Assembly: GCF_020216525.1 (NCBI RefSeq)
Contig: NZ_JAIWOY010000007.1
Span: forward strand, 124,001 to 188,000
DNA: 64,000 bases
Source: Nocardioides nematodiphilus
GTDB taxonomy: Bacteria; Actinomycetota; Actinomycetes; Propionibacteriales; Nocardioidaceae
Direction of reading: 5' to 3'
Shown here: positions 18,344-27,921 of the stretch, piece by piece
How the letters are laid out: each line of letters opens with the position of its first letter
How positions within the stretch are numbered: position 1 is the first letter of the stretch
Position numbers and translations under genes: made by a program
The notes under the pieces: model-generated
Told to the model about the DNA's origin: nothing
The model's input: only the letters and a program-made list of their open reading frames with translations
Databases searched by the model: none

Positions 18344-21066
18344 GGGGTCCCTCCTGGTGTGGGATCACGCCGATCGGCGTTTCGACGACCGTGACGAGGG
18401 AAGCTGCCAGCGGGGTTGAGCAGGTCGCCGGTGCTGAAGCGGGCCGCACGGTGTCGCAGCGCACGCTCCATGGTGTAGCGACGTCGCGGCCGGGGGTGGC
18501 CGGACGTCGCCCGGTAGAAGATGTGCTTGCCGACCTCGATGAGGACGAGGTAGCCGACCACCATCGCGGCCAATGCCGCGAAGAACGCCGTCGGCAGCGG
18601 TCTGAACCCGAGCGCGTGAGCCAGTGGCGTCAGCGGCAGCGCGGTGCCTATCGCGACGACGCCGACGGCGGCACCGGCCAACGGCAGGCTGGGGTGACTG
18701 CGGAAGAACGGGATACGCCGGGTACGGATCGCGAAGATGACAAGCGTCTGGGTGGCCAGCGACTCGACGAACCAGCCCGAGCGGAACTCCACGGCCCCAG
18801 CGTGGAAGATCCACAGCATCACGCCGAAGGTGACGAAGTCGAACACGGAGCTGAGCGGGCCGAAGAAGATCATGAAGCGGCGGATGAACGCGAGGTCCCA
18901 GTGAGAGGGCTGCCGCAACTGTTCCTCGTCGACACGGTCGGAGGAGATCGCCAGCTGGCTGGAGTCGTAGAGGAGGTTGTTGAGCAGGATCTGGCTCGGC
19001 AGCATCGGCAGGAACGACAAGAAGAGAGAAGCGCCGGCGGCTGAGAACATGTTGCCGAAGTTGCTCGAGGTTCCCATCAGCACGTACTTGATGGTGTTGG
19101 CGAAGATCCTTCTTCCTTCGGCGACGCCGTCGGCGAGTACGTCGAGGTCCTTCTCGAGCAGGATGACGTCGGCCGCGTCCTTGGCGACGTCGGTGGCCGA
19201 GTCGACGGAGATGCCGACGTCGGCTGCGTGGAGGGCCAGGGCGTCGTTGACGCCGTCGCCGAGGAACGCGACCGCGCCGCCGGACTGACGCTGGATCCGG
19301 ACGATGCGGGCCTTGTCCTCGGGGCTGACCCGCGCGAACACCGTGGTGCCTGCGATGGCCTGGGCCAGGGTGACATCATCGAGGGCTCCGAGGTCTGCAC
19401 CGGTCAGCGCCACATCGCCGGAGAGACCGAGATCGTGGCATACCTTGACCGCCACCGCAGGGTTGTCCCCGGTGACGACCTTGACGGCGATGCCCAGCGC
19501 GGCCAGCCTCTCGAGCGCTTCGGCCGCGTCCAGCTTGGGCGGGTCGAGGAACACCAGGAAACCGATCAGGTCCAGCTCCCGTTCGTCGGCGGCCGCGGGT
19601 GGGCGGTCGGCGAAGACGGAGCGGGTGGCGACGGCGATGACCCGGTTCCCGGCGCCGAACTCGGACGCCAGAGCGGTCCGGGCTGACGCGGGCACGTCGA
19701 TACAGCGTTCTAGCACGGCTTCCGGCGCGCCTTTCGTCACCAGCGTCAAACGCTGGTCGCTGCCTTGGACGAGGACGGACACCATATTGCGCTCGTGATC
19801 GAAGGGCAGAACGCCTACCCGGTGATAGGCGGCGGCAGCAGCGAGTTGAGCGGCCACCTCGGGCGAGGCCCACAGTGCTCGGTCCAAGGGGTTACCGCCG
19901 ACCGCCGTACCGTCGACCGCGATGTTCTCGGTCGCGACCAACCCCCACATGAGCAAGGCCTGTGCCTCGCGGCCGTTCGATGCGCCGTGGGCGGGAACGG
20001 CGCGGCTGTAGTCGATGAGGCCCGCCGTCAAAGTGCCGGTCTTGTCGGTGAACAGCACGTCGACGTTGCCGAGGTCCTCGATGCAGACCAAGCGTTTGAC
20101 CAGGACCTTGTGCCTGCTCATCCGCCGCGATCCGGCGGCGAGGCTGCTGGAGACCACCGCAGGCAGCAGTTGAGGGGTGATGCCGACGGCGATCGCCAGG
20201 GAGAACAGCAGCGCATCCATGATCGGCTTGTTCAACACCACGTTGACTACGAAGATCGACGTGGTCAATGCTCCGGCCACGTAGACCAGCAGCATCGAGA
20301 ACTTACGCAGCCCGATCTGGAATTCGGTGTCGAGCTGGTGGGTGGACAGGCCGGCCGCGATCTTGCCGAACTCGGTGCGGGCACCGGTCGAGACGACGAC
20401 ACCGCGTCCCCTACCAGAGTTCACGACAGTCCCCATCAGGGCGCAGCCCGTCAGCTCCGCCAACGCCGCCCCGGCCAGCACTGCTTCGGTGTTCTTGTCC
20501 ACCGGCAGCGATTCCCCGGTCAGCAGCGACTCGTCACAGGCGAGCCCGGTCGCGGCGATCAGCCGGATGTCGGCTGGCACGACGTCTCCCAGACGAAGGT
20601 CCACGAGGTCTCCCGGAACGAGCTCGGTAGCATCCACCGTGGCAGGCCTCCCGTCCCGCGTGACGACGCACTCGTGACGGATCTGGTCGTGGAGCGCCTC
20701 GGCCGCCCTCTCGGCGCGGTACTCGTTGACGAACCCGAGACCGACTGACAGCGCCACGATCACCCCGATGATGGCGGCGTCGCTCTTCTCACCGACGAAG
20801 TAGGACGCGAGCGCTGCGGTCAGGAGCAATGCAAGCAACGGGGATCGGAGCTGATGCCACAGCACCGGCCCGAACCGAGCATGGTGAGAGGACACCGCGT
20901 TGGGTCCCCACCGGTCCCGCCGTTCGCTCACCGCGGTGCTCGACAGGCCGTTCAGGTCACTGACGGCGAGACCTTCCAGCACCTCGGCCGTAGAGACATG
21001 CGAAGCGGCACCGACGTCGAGCGACGCCGACGATGTGCGCGACCGGACCGACGCGCCACTCGTCAC
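18340..21066 (-). CDS. mgtA: P-type cation ATPase, MgtA-like (type IIIB)
   Basis: Membrane ATPase of 908 aa for cation transport, by similarity Mg2+ uptake. The A-domain motif is TGES (183-186), the phosphorylation site is DKTGTLT (341-347), and the hinge is GDGVND. The M4 ion site reads GITPQLLP, closer to the MgtA GLTPEMLP than to calcium pumps. Ten hydrophobic segments are in the usual positions. The GTG at 21066 has GGAGG 7 nt upstream. Its stop overlaps the xfp start, making an mgtA-xfp-ackA operon. It is intact, unlike its two partners. Substrate specificity is inferred only. Confidence 0.9.
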   Translation of the reverse strand: MTSGASVRSRTSSASLDVGAASHVSTAEVLEGLAVSDLNGLSSTAVSERRDRWGPNAVSSHHARFGPVLWHQLRSPLLALLLTAALASYFVGEKSDAAIIGVIVALSVGLGFVNEYRAERAAEALHDQIRHECVVTRDGRPATVDATELVPGDLVDLRLGDVVPADIRLIAATGLACDESLLTGESLPVDKNTEAVLAGAALAELTGCALMGTVVNSGRGRGVVVSTGARTEFGKIAAGLSTHQLDTEFQIGLRKFSMLLVYVAGALTTSIFVVNVVLNKPIMDALLFSLAIAVGITPQLLPAVVSSSLAAGSRRMSRHKVLVKRLVCIEDLGNVDVLFTDKTGTLTAGLIDYSRAVPAHGASNGREAQALLMWGLVATENIAVDGTAVGGNPLDRALWASPEVAAQLAAAAAYHRVGVLPFDHERNMVSVLVQGSDQRLTLVTKGAPEAVLERCIDVPASARTALASEFGAGNRVIAVATRSVFADRPPAAADERELDLIGFLVFLDPPKLDAAEALERLAALGIAVKVVTGDNPAVAVKVCHDLGLSGDVALTGADLGALDDVTLAQAIAGTTVFARVSPEDKARIVRIQRQSGGAVAFLGDGVNDALALHAADVGISVDSATDVAKDAADVILLEKDLDVLADGVAEGRRIFANTIKYVLMGTSSNFGNMFSAAGASLFLSFLPMLPSQILLNNLLYDSSQLAISSDRVDEEQLRQPSHWDLAFIRRFMIFFGPLSSVFDFVTFGVMLWIFHAGAVEFRSGWFVESLATQTLVIFAIRTRRIPFFRSHPSLPLAGAAVGVVAIGTALPLTPLAHALGFRPLPTAFFAALAAMVVGYLVLIEVGKHIFYRATSGHPRPRRRYTMERALRHRAARFSTGDLLNPAGSFPRHGRRNADRRDPTPGGTP

Positions 21067-21523
21067 GACCGCGCCTCCGTGCTCGGCCGGGTGACCAGTT
21101 CGTCGGTCGTGCCGCTGGCGACGTCCGGCTGGCCGCAGGCGAACTCTGGCTGCCGATTGCTCATGTTCGAGGGCATTCTTCGCCCGGCGAGGGGGTCCTC
21201 GCCCGCGGGGTCCCATCCGAGGACGACGTACGGCGGCGAGCGTAGGCCCAACGAGTTCAGCGGCGAGGGCGGCTGAACTGCTCCGAACTGGCTGTGGTTC
21301 TCAGCACACTCGACACTACACGCGCCAACCGAGCCCCACGCGCGGACCGGCGGCACGCGAGAGCAGGCCAGGTCGCGCAGCCCCTCGGGCAGTTCAGCAT
21401 CCAGATGTGACGAGGGGGGGGGGGGGGGTGAGGCTACAGTGAGTTGGACCGCGGGTCGGCCGCCGCCGCAGGTGGATCGCTGGGCGGCTTGTCGAGCGGG
21501 CCTTGCAGCAGACGAGGGCGGGA
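21067..21523. other. Divergent intergenic region, mgtA / GAF-ANTAR, with poly(G)
   Basis: 457 bp that should hold promoters for both directions. A 97-codon minus-strand frame (21063-21356) ends in a GTGA overlap with the mgtA start, but it resembles no family I know and has no clear SD, so it is not called. A 15-G tract lies at 21414-21428. No convincing -35/-10 pair was seen. Confidence 0.4.
21414..21428. repeat. Poly(G) tract of 15 bases
   Basis: Fifteen consecutive G residues about 95 bp upstream of the GAF-ANTAR start. It is the second such tract in the window, 5.3 kb from the first and at the other end of the mgtA-xfp-ackA operon. Confidence 0.9.
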
Positions 21524-22342
21524 ATGGGCGAGCTGGAGAACGCTGAGAATGCAGGTATGACGCTTGCGCCCATGTCCTCGCAGCAGGCGGCTGCGGATGC
21601 TGCGGATCTCCAGGCCAGTCTCAGCGACTTGGGTCGCCTGGTGGCCGCGACCTTGGGGCTGGCGGAGCTGCTCGAGCGCGTGGCGATGTACGCAGCGCAC
21701 GCGATTCCCGGCGCCGACGGCGCGGGTGTGACGCTACTGCGGGTGGATCGGCCGGATCACCGTGTCGAGGCGCTCGCGGCAAGTCACCCGTTCGTCTCCG
21801 AGATCGACCAGATCCAATACGTGACGCTTAACGAAGGCCCTTGCATCACCGCAGCGCTGGAGGCGCGGACCGTGCGCTCGGGATCGCTGGGCGGCGAGAA
21901 GATGTGGCCCAGGTTCGGCCCGCGGGTGGGCCGGCTCGGCATTCACAGTGCGCTGTCGCTGCCGTTGCTGCTCCCCGGCCAGGTTGTCGGGGCGATCAAC
22001 GTCTACGCCCGCGGCAAGGATGTTTTCGACGACCATGCCGCCGAGCTGGGTGAGTTGTTCGCCGCGCCGGCTGCGGTCGCGGTCCACAACGCACAGGTTC
22101 TGGCCCGCGCCCTCGAACTGACGACCCAGCTGCAGACCGCGCTGTCCACCCGGCCCGTCATCGATCAGGCCATCGGGCTGCTGCGCGGCCGCACCGGCGG
22201 CACAGCGGACGAGGCGTTCGCCACGCTGCGCAGGCTCAGCCAGTCCGAACACACCAAGCTCGCCGACGTCGCCAAGCAGGTCGTCGACGAGGCGGTGAGA
22301 CGCGCTCGTGCGCGGCACGCCGACCGCCCGAACATCGGCTGA
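21524..22342 (+). CDS. GAF and ANTAR domain regulator
   Basis: Cytoplasmic sensor-antiterminator of about 272 aa. A GAF domain (about 30-185) is expected to bind a small ligand or sense redox state. The C-terminal ANTAR helix bundle reads VIDQAIGLLRGRTGG followed by DEAFATLRRLSQ, the RNA-binding surface that stabilises antiterminator hairpins in target leaders. The ATG at 21524 follows GAGGGCGGGA; a TTG seven codons upstream and an ATG at 21557 are alternatives. It is transcribed away from mgtA and followed by a second ANTAR protein. No target leader RNA was identified. Confidence 0.88.
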   Translation: MGELENAENAGMTLAPMSSQQAAADAADLQASLSDLGRLVAATLGLAELLERVAMYAAHAIPGADGAGVTLLRVDRPDHRVEALAASHPFVSEIDQIQYVTLNEGPCITAALEARTVRSGSLGGEKMWPRFGPRVGRLGIHSALSLPLLLPGQVVGAINVYARGKDVFDDHAAELGELFAAPAAVAVHNAQVLARALELTTQLQTALSTRPVIDQAIGLLRGRTGGTADEAFATLRRLSQSEHTKLADVAKQVVDEAVRRARARHADRPNIG

Positions 22343-22557
22343 CCCAGGGGGACCCAGGGCAGGACATCGTTGCTCCACCGCGACGCAGACCGATGAGGGG
22401 CGCGATGCGCCTAGGACAGCCCCGTAGGCTTGCGGACAGGAGAGCCGGACCAGGATCCGGCGGTCTCCTCAGCTCCTCCCCCGCGCCGCGATGTGCAGCG
22501 CTCGGTCCATGCTCGTGACCAAGTGCTCCCAGGAGCACCACGGAGAGCAGTCCGCCC

Positions 22558-23169
22558 ATGATCATCTCTGCCGCGCTGGGCGCCGACCTGGCACTGCTGA
22601 CCCAGGCTCTCGACGCTCCGGGCGTCGATCTGGCCGAAACGGTGAGGCGCTTGACCGGCGACGCGCGAACCGCCGCGCAGTCCTACCTCGGATTGTCTGT
22701 CGCGATCACCGCGTTCGAAGCGACGTTCGACTTCACTGTGCTCGACGAAGGCGTCGAGTCCGGGGACGTCCGAACCTCCCTATGGGTACCGCTGACGGTG
22801 GCCGCGGAAGGGAGTGGCGCAGTCGATGAGACGACGTCGCCGGCCTCGGTCACCCTCGTCTTCTACGCCGCTACCCCAGGCGCCCTCATCGACCTCGCCG
22901 CGGATCTGGCCTGTCTCACCGGGCGGCCCCTCACCGACTTCCGCCTAGACGACCACCCCATGCCGGCCTCGGGTCACACCGAGCCGACCCTCCTGGAAGC
23001 GATCTCGACGATCAACCAAGCGCTCGGCGTGCTGATCGAGGAGGGCGCAACACCGGAACAGGCCGAGCGCGACCTCGCGACCCGAGCCATCCACGCGGGC
23101 ACCGGTCTGCCGGCAGCGGCGGCCATGGTGGTCGCGGGCCTGCACCCACCCGACTCGGCCAGTCGTTGA
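22558..23169 (+). CDS. ANTAR-like domain protein, degenerate C-terminal motif
   Basis: 203-aa actinobacterial protein with an unrecognised N-terminal alpha/beta domain and a C-terminal segment INQALGVLIEEGATPEQAERDL. That segment resembles ANTAR (the consensus IxQAxGxLM pattern is partly kept), but the Arg-rich RNA-contact positions are weaker than in the upstream gene. GGAGAG lies about 10 nt before the ATG. It is 215 bp downstream of the GAF-ANTAR gene in the same orientation. It could be a regulator or a decoy partner; function unproven. Confidence 0.65.
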   Translation: MIISAALGADLALLTQALDAPGVDLAETVRRLTGDARTAAQSYLGLSVAITAFEATFDFTVLDEGVESGDVRTSLWVPLTVAAEGSGAVDETTSPASVTLVFYAATPGALIDLAADLACLTGRPLTDFRLDDHPMPASGHTEPTLLEAISTINQALGVLIEEGATPEQAERDLATRAIHAGTGLPAAAAMVVAGLHPPDSASR

Positions 23170-23375
23170 CTCCTGCCCGCGCCGACAACCCCATGTCTAC
23201 CGTGGCCGTACCGCGTCGTCTGTGCGCATCGCATCGCGTCGCCGGGAACGGGGTGTAGTGTAGGAGTTGCTGAGAGCCTCAGCCAGTTCGGTACCAGTTC
23301 AGCCGTCCGCCGCTGGACCCAGAGCAACAGCTCCGCGCCGCACACACCGGTGACTACCTGCCTGTCAGGAGCACC

Positions 23376-23579
23376 ATGAACGCCCCGCCGCGCCAGTTCC
23401 GACCGAATGCTGCGCCGGGCACGAACCCGGTGTCTGAGCCGCATGCGGTCGCGCCGCCTCGCGACAACGGGGCGCCGCCGCTTGCGGCACCCCCTCCACC
23501 TGAGCGTGTCCTCATCACGCACGCCACCGCGCCCGCATACGGCCGCGACATCGTGTCGCGGGCGGCTCCGGCCTCCTAG
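23376..23579 (+). CDS. Small proline/alanine-rich hypothetical protein
   Basis: 67 aa, with 14 Pro and 13 Ala and no membrane segment or known domain. AGGAG lies 4 nt before the ATG, a good initiation site. The gene ends 12 bp before the SPFH gene, so the two are probably co-translated. The low-complexity N-terminal two thirds could be a disordered partner or adaptor of the SPFH protein. This is supported only by position and RBS. Confidence 0.5.
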   Translation: MNAPPRQFRPNAAPGTNPVSEPHAVAPPRDNGAPPLAAPPPPERVLITHATAPAYGRDIVSRAAPAS

Positions 23580-23591
23580 GGAAAGTCCACC

Positions 23592-24440
23592 ATGAAAGCT
23601 CTCATCGTCCTCGTCATCGTCGTCATCGCGCTGGGGTTGCTGACGCTCGCCCTGGCAGTACGCATCGTGAAGCAGTACGAGAACGGCGTTCTCTTCCGCT
23701 TCGGGCGGGTGATCGGAGAACGCTCACCCGGGTTTCGCCTCATCATTCCGATCGTCGATGTCCTCCATCGGGTCTCGCTGCGGATCGTCACCATGCCGAT
23801 CCAGTCCCAAGGGATCATCACCAAGGACAACGTGAGCGTCGACGTCTCGGCAGTGGCCTACTTCAAGGTCGTCGACGCCGTGAAGTCCGTGGTCGCCATC
23901 GAGAACGTCTACTCCGCCATCGATCAGATCGCCCAGACGACGCTGCGCAAGGTCGTCGGGCAACACACCCTGGATCAGACGCTCTCCGAGACCGACAAGA
24001 TCAATCTCGACATTCGCGCCATCCTCGACGTCGCCACTGTCGAATGGGGTGTGCTGGTGACCTTGGTCGAGCTCAAGGACATCCAGCTGCCCGAGAGCAT
24101 GAAGCGTGCCATGGCTCGACAGGCCGAGGCCGAGCGCGAGAAGCGAGCCAAGATCATCAATGCCGAAGGCGAGTCACTCGCCGCGGCGGCCCTGGGCGAC
24201 GCCTCCGACATCATGATGGCCCACCCCCTGGCCCTGCAGCTGCGCAATCTGCAGAGCCTCGTGGAGCTGGGCGTCGACAAGAACACCACCGTCGTGTTCC
24301 CCGCGCCGCTGATGAGCACGATCGCCGAACTCGGTTCTTTCCTAGCCCACGAGAGCGCCGCGGCCGCGTCCCCCACCGCCGTGGCGCCACCGGTCGATGC
24401 CTCGCCGGTCCCGAACGTCAATGGGGCCGGTGCGAGGTAG
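23592..24440 (+). CDS. SPFH/stomatin-like (slipin) membrane protein
   Basis: 282-aa bitopic membrane protein of the slipin family that forms membrane microdomain scaffolds. One N-terminal hydrophobic segment (about 3-24) is followed by the PHB/SPFH domain ([22 protein letters not shown]). Then come the slipin core [16 protein letters not shown] and a charged helix ending [16 protein letters not shown]. The C-terminal 40 residues are Ala/Pro-rich. Slipins are often encoded with an NfeD protease; none is here. The preceding 67-aa gene may be its partner. Confidence 0.9.
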   Translation: MKALIVLVIVVIALGLLTLALAVRIVKQYENGVLFRFGRVIGERSPGFRLIIPIVDVLHRVSLRIVTMPIQSQGIITKDNVSVDVSAVAYFKVVDAVKSVVAIENVYSAIDQIAQTTLRKVVGQHTLDQTLSETDKINLDIRAILDVATVEWGVLVTLVELKDIQLPESMKRAMARQAEAEREKRAKIINAEGESLAAAALGDASDIMMAHPLALQLRNLQSLVELGVDKNTTVVFPAPLMSTIAELGSFLAHESAAAASPTAVAPPVDASPVPNVNGAGAR

Positions 24441-24536
24441 GGCTCGAGGCCCCGGACGAGCAGCGCCCGTCCCATCCATCACAACACCCGAGCGGTCCGA
24501 CGCGACCCTACGACCCTTGACCAGAAGGACACAGCG

Positions 24537-24641
24537 ATGACCCGACTCGATTGCGACCACGCCCGCGGCGACAGGCTCGTCGACTCCTTGAATCCGGTGC
24601 CGGGGCCTTGTCGGGCCGACGACATCCAACCTCTCGGATGA
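24537..24641 (+). CDS. Tiny leader-like ORF (34 aa) overlapping the glycosyltransferase start
   Basis: Begins MTRLDCDHARGDRL and ends QPLG, with its TGA overlapping the next ATG as ATGA (24638-24641). AAGGA sits 7 nt before its ATG, whereas the glycosyltransferase ATG has no SD of its own. Translation of the downstream gene therefore probably depends on this ORF. Codon choice gives no clear sign of a conserved peptide. It may be a coupling leader, or the degenerate N-terminus of a larger ancestral gene. Confidence 0.5.
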   Translation: MTRLDCDHARGDRLVDSLNPVPGPCRADDIQPLG

Positions 24642-25714
24642 GAGTCGGTCTGATCGCTCCTCCGTGGGCGCCCGTTCCCCCGGTCGGCTACGGCGGGACC
24701 GAGGTCGTGGTCGACAATCTCGCCCGCGGTCTGCAGGTGCTCGGCCACGACGTCCGGCTGTTCACCGTCGGCGACTCGACCTGCCCTGTGCCGACGTCCA
24801 GCCTCTACGGCACCGCGCCTCGCCCCATCGGCACGACGGTCGAGGAGGCGGCGCACGTCCTCGCGGCGTACGAGGCGATGGCCGAGGTCGACCTGATCCA
24901 TGACCACACCGTCCTTGGGCCGCTGCTGGCGCCGTGGCCGCGACACGGCATACCGCCCGTGGTGAGTACCCACCACGGCGCGTTCACCGACGAGAATCGC
25001 CGGATCGTCCGCGAAGTCGCGCGCCGCGCGGCTGTCATCGCCATCTCGCATGACCAGGCATCCAGAGCCCCCGAGATCCCGATCGCCTCCGTCATCCACC
25101 ACGGCATTGACCTGGCAACGTACCGGCCCGGCCCGGGCGACGGCGGCTACCTGCTGTTCCTGGGGCGGATGTCTCGTGAGAAGGGCATCGCTGCAGCCCT
25201 GCGCGTGGCCCATCGCACGGGCAGGCGTCTGAAGGTGGTGACGAAGATGCGCGACCCTTCGGAGACCGACTATTTCACGACGGTCGTCGAACCGATGCTC
25301 GCCGACGACGACGAACTGCTCCTCGAGCCCACGATCGAGACACGGCTGGATCTCTTGCAGCACGCCGAGGCGTTGATCAACCCCATCGCGTGGCCCGAAC
25401 CCTTCGGGCTGGCCATGGCCGAAGCCCTGGCTAGCGGCACGCCGGTGATCGGCTACGGCGCCGGGGCCGCGCCGGAGATCGTCGACCACGGATCCACCGG
25501 GCTGCTGTGCCACGACGAAGACGACCTGAGCAGAGCCGTCGGTCGGATCCGGTTCCTCGACCGGGGTGCGTGCCGCGCAGCCGCGGAACGGCGCTTCTCA
25601 CTAGCCCGGATGGCTCACGACCACGTCGAGCTCTACGAGCGCGTCCTGTCGAACCCTGCGTCGGCGCATGAGCTGCACCTCGGGGTCCGCCCGCAGGCCG
25701 AGGTCGTCGCATGA
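24638..25714 (+). CDS. Glycosyltransferase family 4
   Basis: 358-aa GT-B fold enzyme transferring a sugar from a nucleotide donor. The N-terminal domain begins MRVGLIAPPWAPVPPVGYGG, with the Gly-rich acceptor loop. The C-terminal domain has LLFLGRMSREKG and the donor-site motif EPFGLAMAEALASGTPVIG, followed by APEIVDHG. Both ends overlap neighbours as ATGA, with the 34-aa ORF upstream and the debranching-like enzyme downstream. Pairing with a glucan hydrolase suggests work on an alpha-glucan or a trehalose-type storage compound. The product is not determined. Confidence 0.88.
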   Translation: MRVGLIAPPWAPVPPVGYGGTEVVVDNLARGLQVLGHDVRLFTVGDSTCPVPTSSLYGTAPRPIGTTVEEAAHVLAAYEAMAEVDLIHDHTVLGPLLAPWPRHGIPPVVSTHHGAFTDENRRIVREVARRAAVIAISHDQASRAPEIPIASVIHHGIDLATYRPGPGDGGYLLFLGRMSREKGIAAALRVAHRTGRRLKVVTKMRDPSETDYFTTVVEPMLADDDELLLEPTIETRLDLLQHAEALINPIAWPEPFGLAMAEALASGTPVIGYGAGAAPEIVDHGSTGLLCHDEDDLSRAVGRIRFLDRGACRAAAERRFSLARMAHDHVELYERVLSNPASAHELHLGVRPQAEVVA

Positions 25715-27867
25715 CGGGGCTCTCCCCTCCGAGGTCGCCTTGGTCGTCGGACTCCGAGCCGGCCAGCGACTCGGGCGTGGCCGATACCGTCACGCTGCTC
25801 GAAGGCACCACGTTCTGCATCAGTGAGCAGGGCGGAGACATTCGCGCTTCCGGTGCCCAGGGTCTCTTCGCCCGGGACACGAGGGTGCTGTCACGGTGGA
25901 CGCTGACCTTCAACGGAGACGCCCCCATCGTGCTCGACGCACAACGGACCGAGCCCTACCGCGCGACCTATCTCAGCCGGATACCTGCGGCCGCCGGCCA
26001 GGGTGACAGCACGACGATGCTGGTGGTCCGAGACCGACACGTCGGTGATGGCATGAGGGAGCAGATCACACTGCGCAACCTGACGAGCACCGAGGCTTCC
26101 GGCGTGCTCCGCCTAGGCGTCGATGCGGACTTCGCCGATCTGTTCGAGGTCAAGGACGGGCGTACACCGACTGCCAGTCGCATTGTGCGGGTCGTGGACG
26201 ACGAGGGCATCGGCCTTTCCCGGACGCGCGGCGTCCATCATCCCGCCGTGCACATCCGAGCTGACGGCACTCCCGACCTCTCGCCGCAGGCGCTGAGCTG
26301 GAACCTCGTCGTCCCGTCCCGTGGCGAGTGCACCGTCGTCGTGCACGTCGCGCCAGTCCTCGACGGCGTCCGGCTCACGAGCAGCCACGATGTCGGCCAC
26401 CCGCTCGGGTGCACAAAACCGGCCCGCCGGTTCCACGAATGGCGCCACGGCATCCCGGAACTGACGAGCGGGGACGCGGGACTGTCCGCCGTCCTGGCAC
26501 GCAGTGTCGAGGACCTCGGCGCGCTGCGGATCTTCGACGACCAGCACCCCGACCGCGCCGTGGTCGCAGCCGGCGCCCCATGGTTCATGGCGCTGTTCGG
26601 GCGCGACTCGATCCTGACATCGTGGATGCTGCTGCCCCTAGACAGCAGCATGACCGTCGGCACCCTCCAAACGCTCGCCGACCATCAGGGCACTCTGACC
26701 GACGCCGTGACCGAGGAGCAGCCCGGACGCATCCTCCACGAGATCCGGTTCGGCCTCACCGCTGTCGACCTCACCCTGGGCGGGGGCAGGGTCTACTACG
26801 GCACCGCTGACGCGACCTCGCTGTTCGTCATGCTTCTGGGCGAGCTTTCCCGTTGGGGCGGGGACCCCGCGATCATCGGCGACCTCCTCCCCCACGCCGA
26901 CCGAGCGCTGGACTGGATCGAGAACGCCGGCGACCGCGATGGGGACGGCTTCGTGGAGTATCAGTGCGGCACCGACCACGGCCTGGTCAATCAGGGCTGG
27001 AAGGACTCCTGGGACGGCATCAGCTTCGCCGATGGCCGACTTCCCACCGGCCCTATCGCCTTGGCCGAGGTGCAGGCCTATACCTACGCCGCCCTCTTGG
27101 CCCGCGCGGGACTTGCTCAGGCTGCGGGCGACGACGACGCTCACCACATGTGGAGCGTCAAGGCGGCCGACCTCAAGCGGCGGTTCAACGAGGCGTTCTG
27201 GATCCCCGACCGTGGGTGGTTCGCCGTCGGGCTTGACGGCGACAAGCAACAGATCGACAGCCTCACGTCCAACATCGGGCACTGCCTGTGGACCGGGATC
27301 GTCGACAACGACAAGGCCGCTGCCGTAGCGGACCACCTACTGTCACCCGACCTGTTCACCGGCTGGGGCATCCGCACCCTGGCGTCGAGCATGGCTCGCT
27401 TCAATCCGATGGGCTACCACAACGGCTCCGTGTGGCCTCACGACAACGCCCTGTGCGCGGCAGGTCTGATGCGCTACGGGTTCGTGGATCACGCCCAGCG
27501 GGTCATCACCGGTCTCCTGGCCGCCGCCGACGACTTCGGTCACCGGTTACCCGAGCTGTTCAGCGGCTTCGACCGCGCCGACTTCGCGTCACCAGTCCCG
27601 TACCCGACCGCGTGCTCGCCCCAGGCCTGGGCCGCAGCCGCTCCACTGTCGTTCCTGCGCACCCTGCTGCGCTTCGACCCGGACTCGCCGCGCGGGCAGA
27701 TCGCGTGCGCGCCATCGGTCCCCGAGCAGTACCTCCCTCTCGGGGTGCACGGGATCCGGGTCGACGGCCACCGGCTCACCATCGACGTCACGGCCGACGG
27801 CTGGGTCATGGAAGGTCTGGGCGACGCTCGCTTCAAGCTCACCACGTCCCAGGAGCGCCGTTGTTGA
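25711..27867 (+). CDS. Glycogen-debranching-like (amylo-alpha-1,6-glucosidase type) enzyme
   Basis: 718-aa protein with an N-terminal beta-sandwich (GDE_N_bis type, about 25-260), then a six-hairpin (alpha/alpha)6 catalytic domain. Its active-site region reads APWFMALFGRDSI, with further blocks CGTDHGLVNQGWKDS and GYHNGSVWPHDNA. These enzymes hydrolyse alpha-1,6-glucosyl or related bonds in storage or stress glucans. The start overlaps the glycosyltransferase stop as ATGA, so the two proteins are made together. A bidirectional hairpin follows the gene. Exact substrate unknown. Confidence 0.86.
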   Translation: MTGLSPPRSPWSSDSEPASDSGVADTVTLLEGTTFCISEQGGDIRASGAQGLFARDTRVLSRWTLTFNGDAPIVLDAQRTEPYRATYLSRIPAAAGQGDSTTMLVVRDRHVGDGMREQITLRNLTSTEASGVLRLGVDADFADLFEVKDGRTPTASRIVRVVDDEGIGLSRTRGVHHPAVHIRADGTPDLSPQALSWNLVVPSRGECTVVVHVAPVLDGVRLTSSHDVGHPLGCTKPARRFHEWRHGIPELTSGDAGLSAVLARSVEDLGALRIFDDQHPDRAVVAAGAPWFMALFGRDSILTSWMLLPLDSSMTVGTLQTLADHQGTLTDAVTEEQPGRILHEIRFGLTAVDLTLGGGRVYYGTADATSLFVMLLGELSRWGGDPAIIGDLLPHADRALDWIENAGDRDGDGFVEYQCGTDHGLVNQGWKDSWDGISFADGRLPTGPIALAEVQAYTYAALLARAGLAQAAGDDDAHHMWSVKAADLKRRFNEAFWIPDRGWFAVGLDGDKQQIDSLTSNIGHCLWTGIVDNDKAAAVADHLLSPDLFTGWGIRTLASSMARFNPMGYHNGSVWPHDNALCAAGLMRYGFVDHAQRVITGLLAAADDFGHRLPELFSGFDRADFASPVPYPTACSPQAWAAAAPLSFLRTLLRFDPDSPRGQIACAPSVPEQYLPLGVHGIRVDGHRLTIDVTADGWVMEGLGDARFKLTTSQERRC

Positions 27868-27873
27868 CTCCGA

Positions 27874-27917
27874 GGCAACGCAGGAGGTGTTCGGGGCCGC
27901 AACCCCCTTGCGTTGCC
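27874..27917. terminator. Bidirectional hairpin terminator between convergent genes
   Basis: The perfect 9-bp arms GGCAACGCA (27874-27882) and TGCGTTGCC (27909-27917) continue inward with mismatched pairing of a G-rich and a C-rich strand. It fills the 54-bp gap between the debranching-like gene (plus) and the desaturase remnant (minus), and could stop transcription from both sides. Confidence 0.7.
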
Positions 27918-27921
27918 AAGG

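Noticed and set aside
18340..21066. Assignment of the P-type ATPase as CtpF-like calcium pump
   Set aside because: The M4 motif GITPQLLP is of MgtA type, not the PEGLP of type II calcium pumps, although the neighbouring genes recall dormancy regulons.
21063..21356. 97-codon minus-strand frame ending in a GTGA overlap with mgtA
   Set aside because: No recognised family and no clear SD; overlap could be chance. Recorded within the intergenic feature only.
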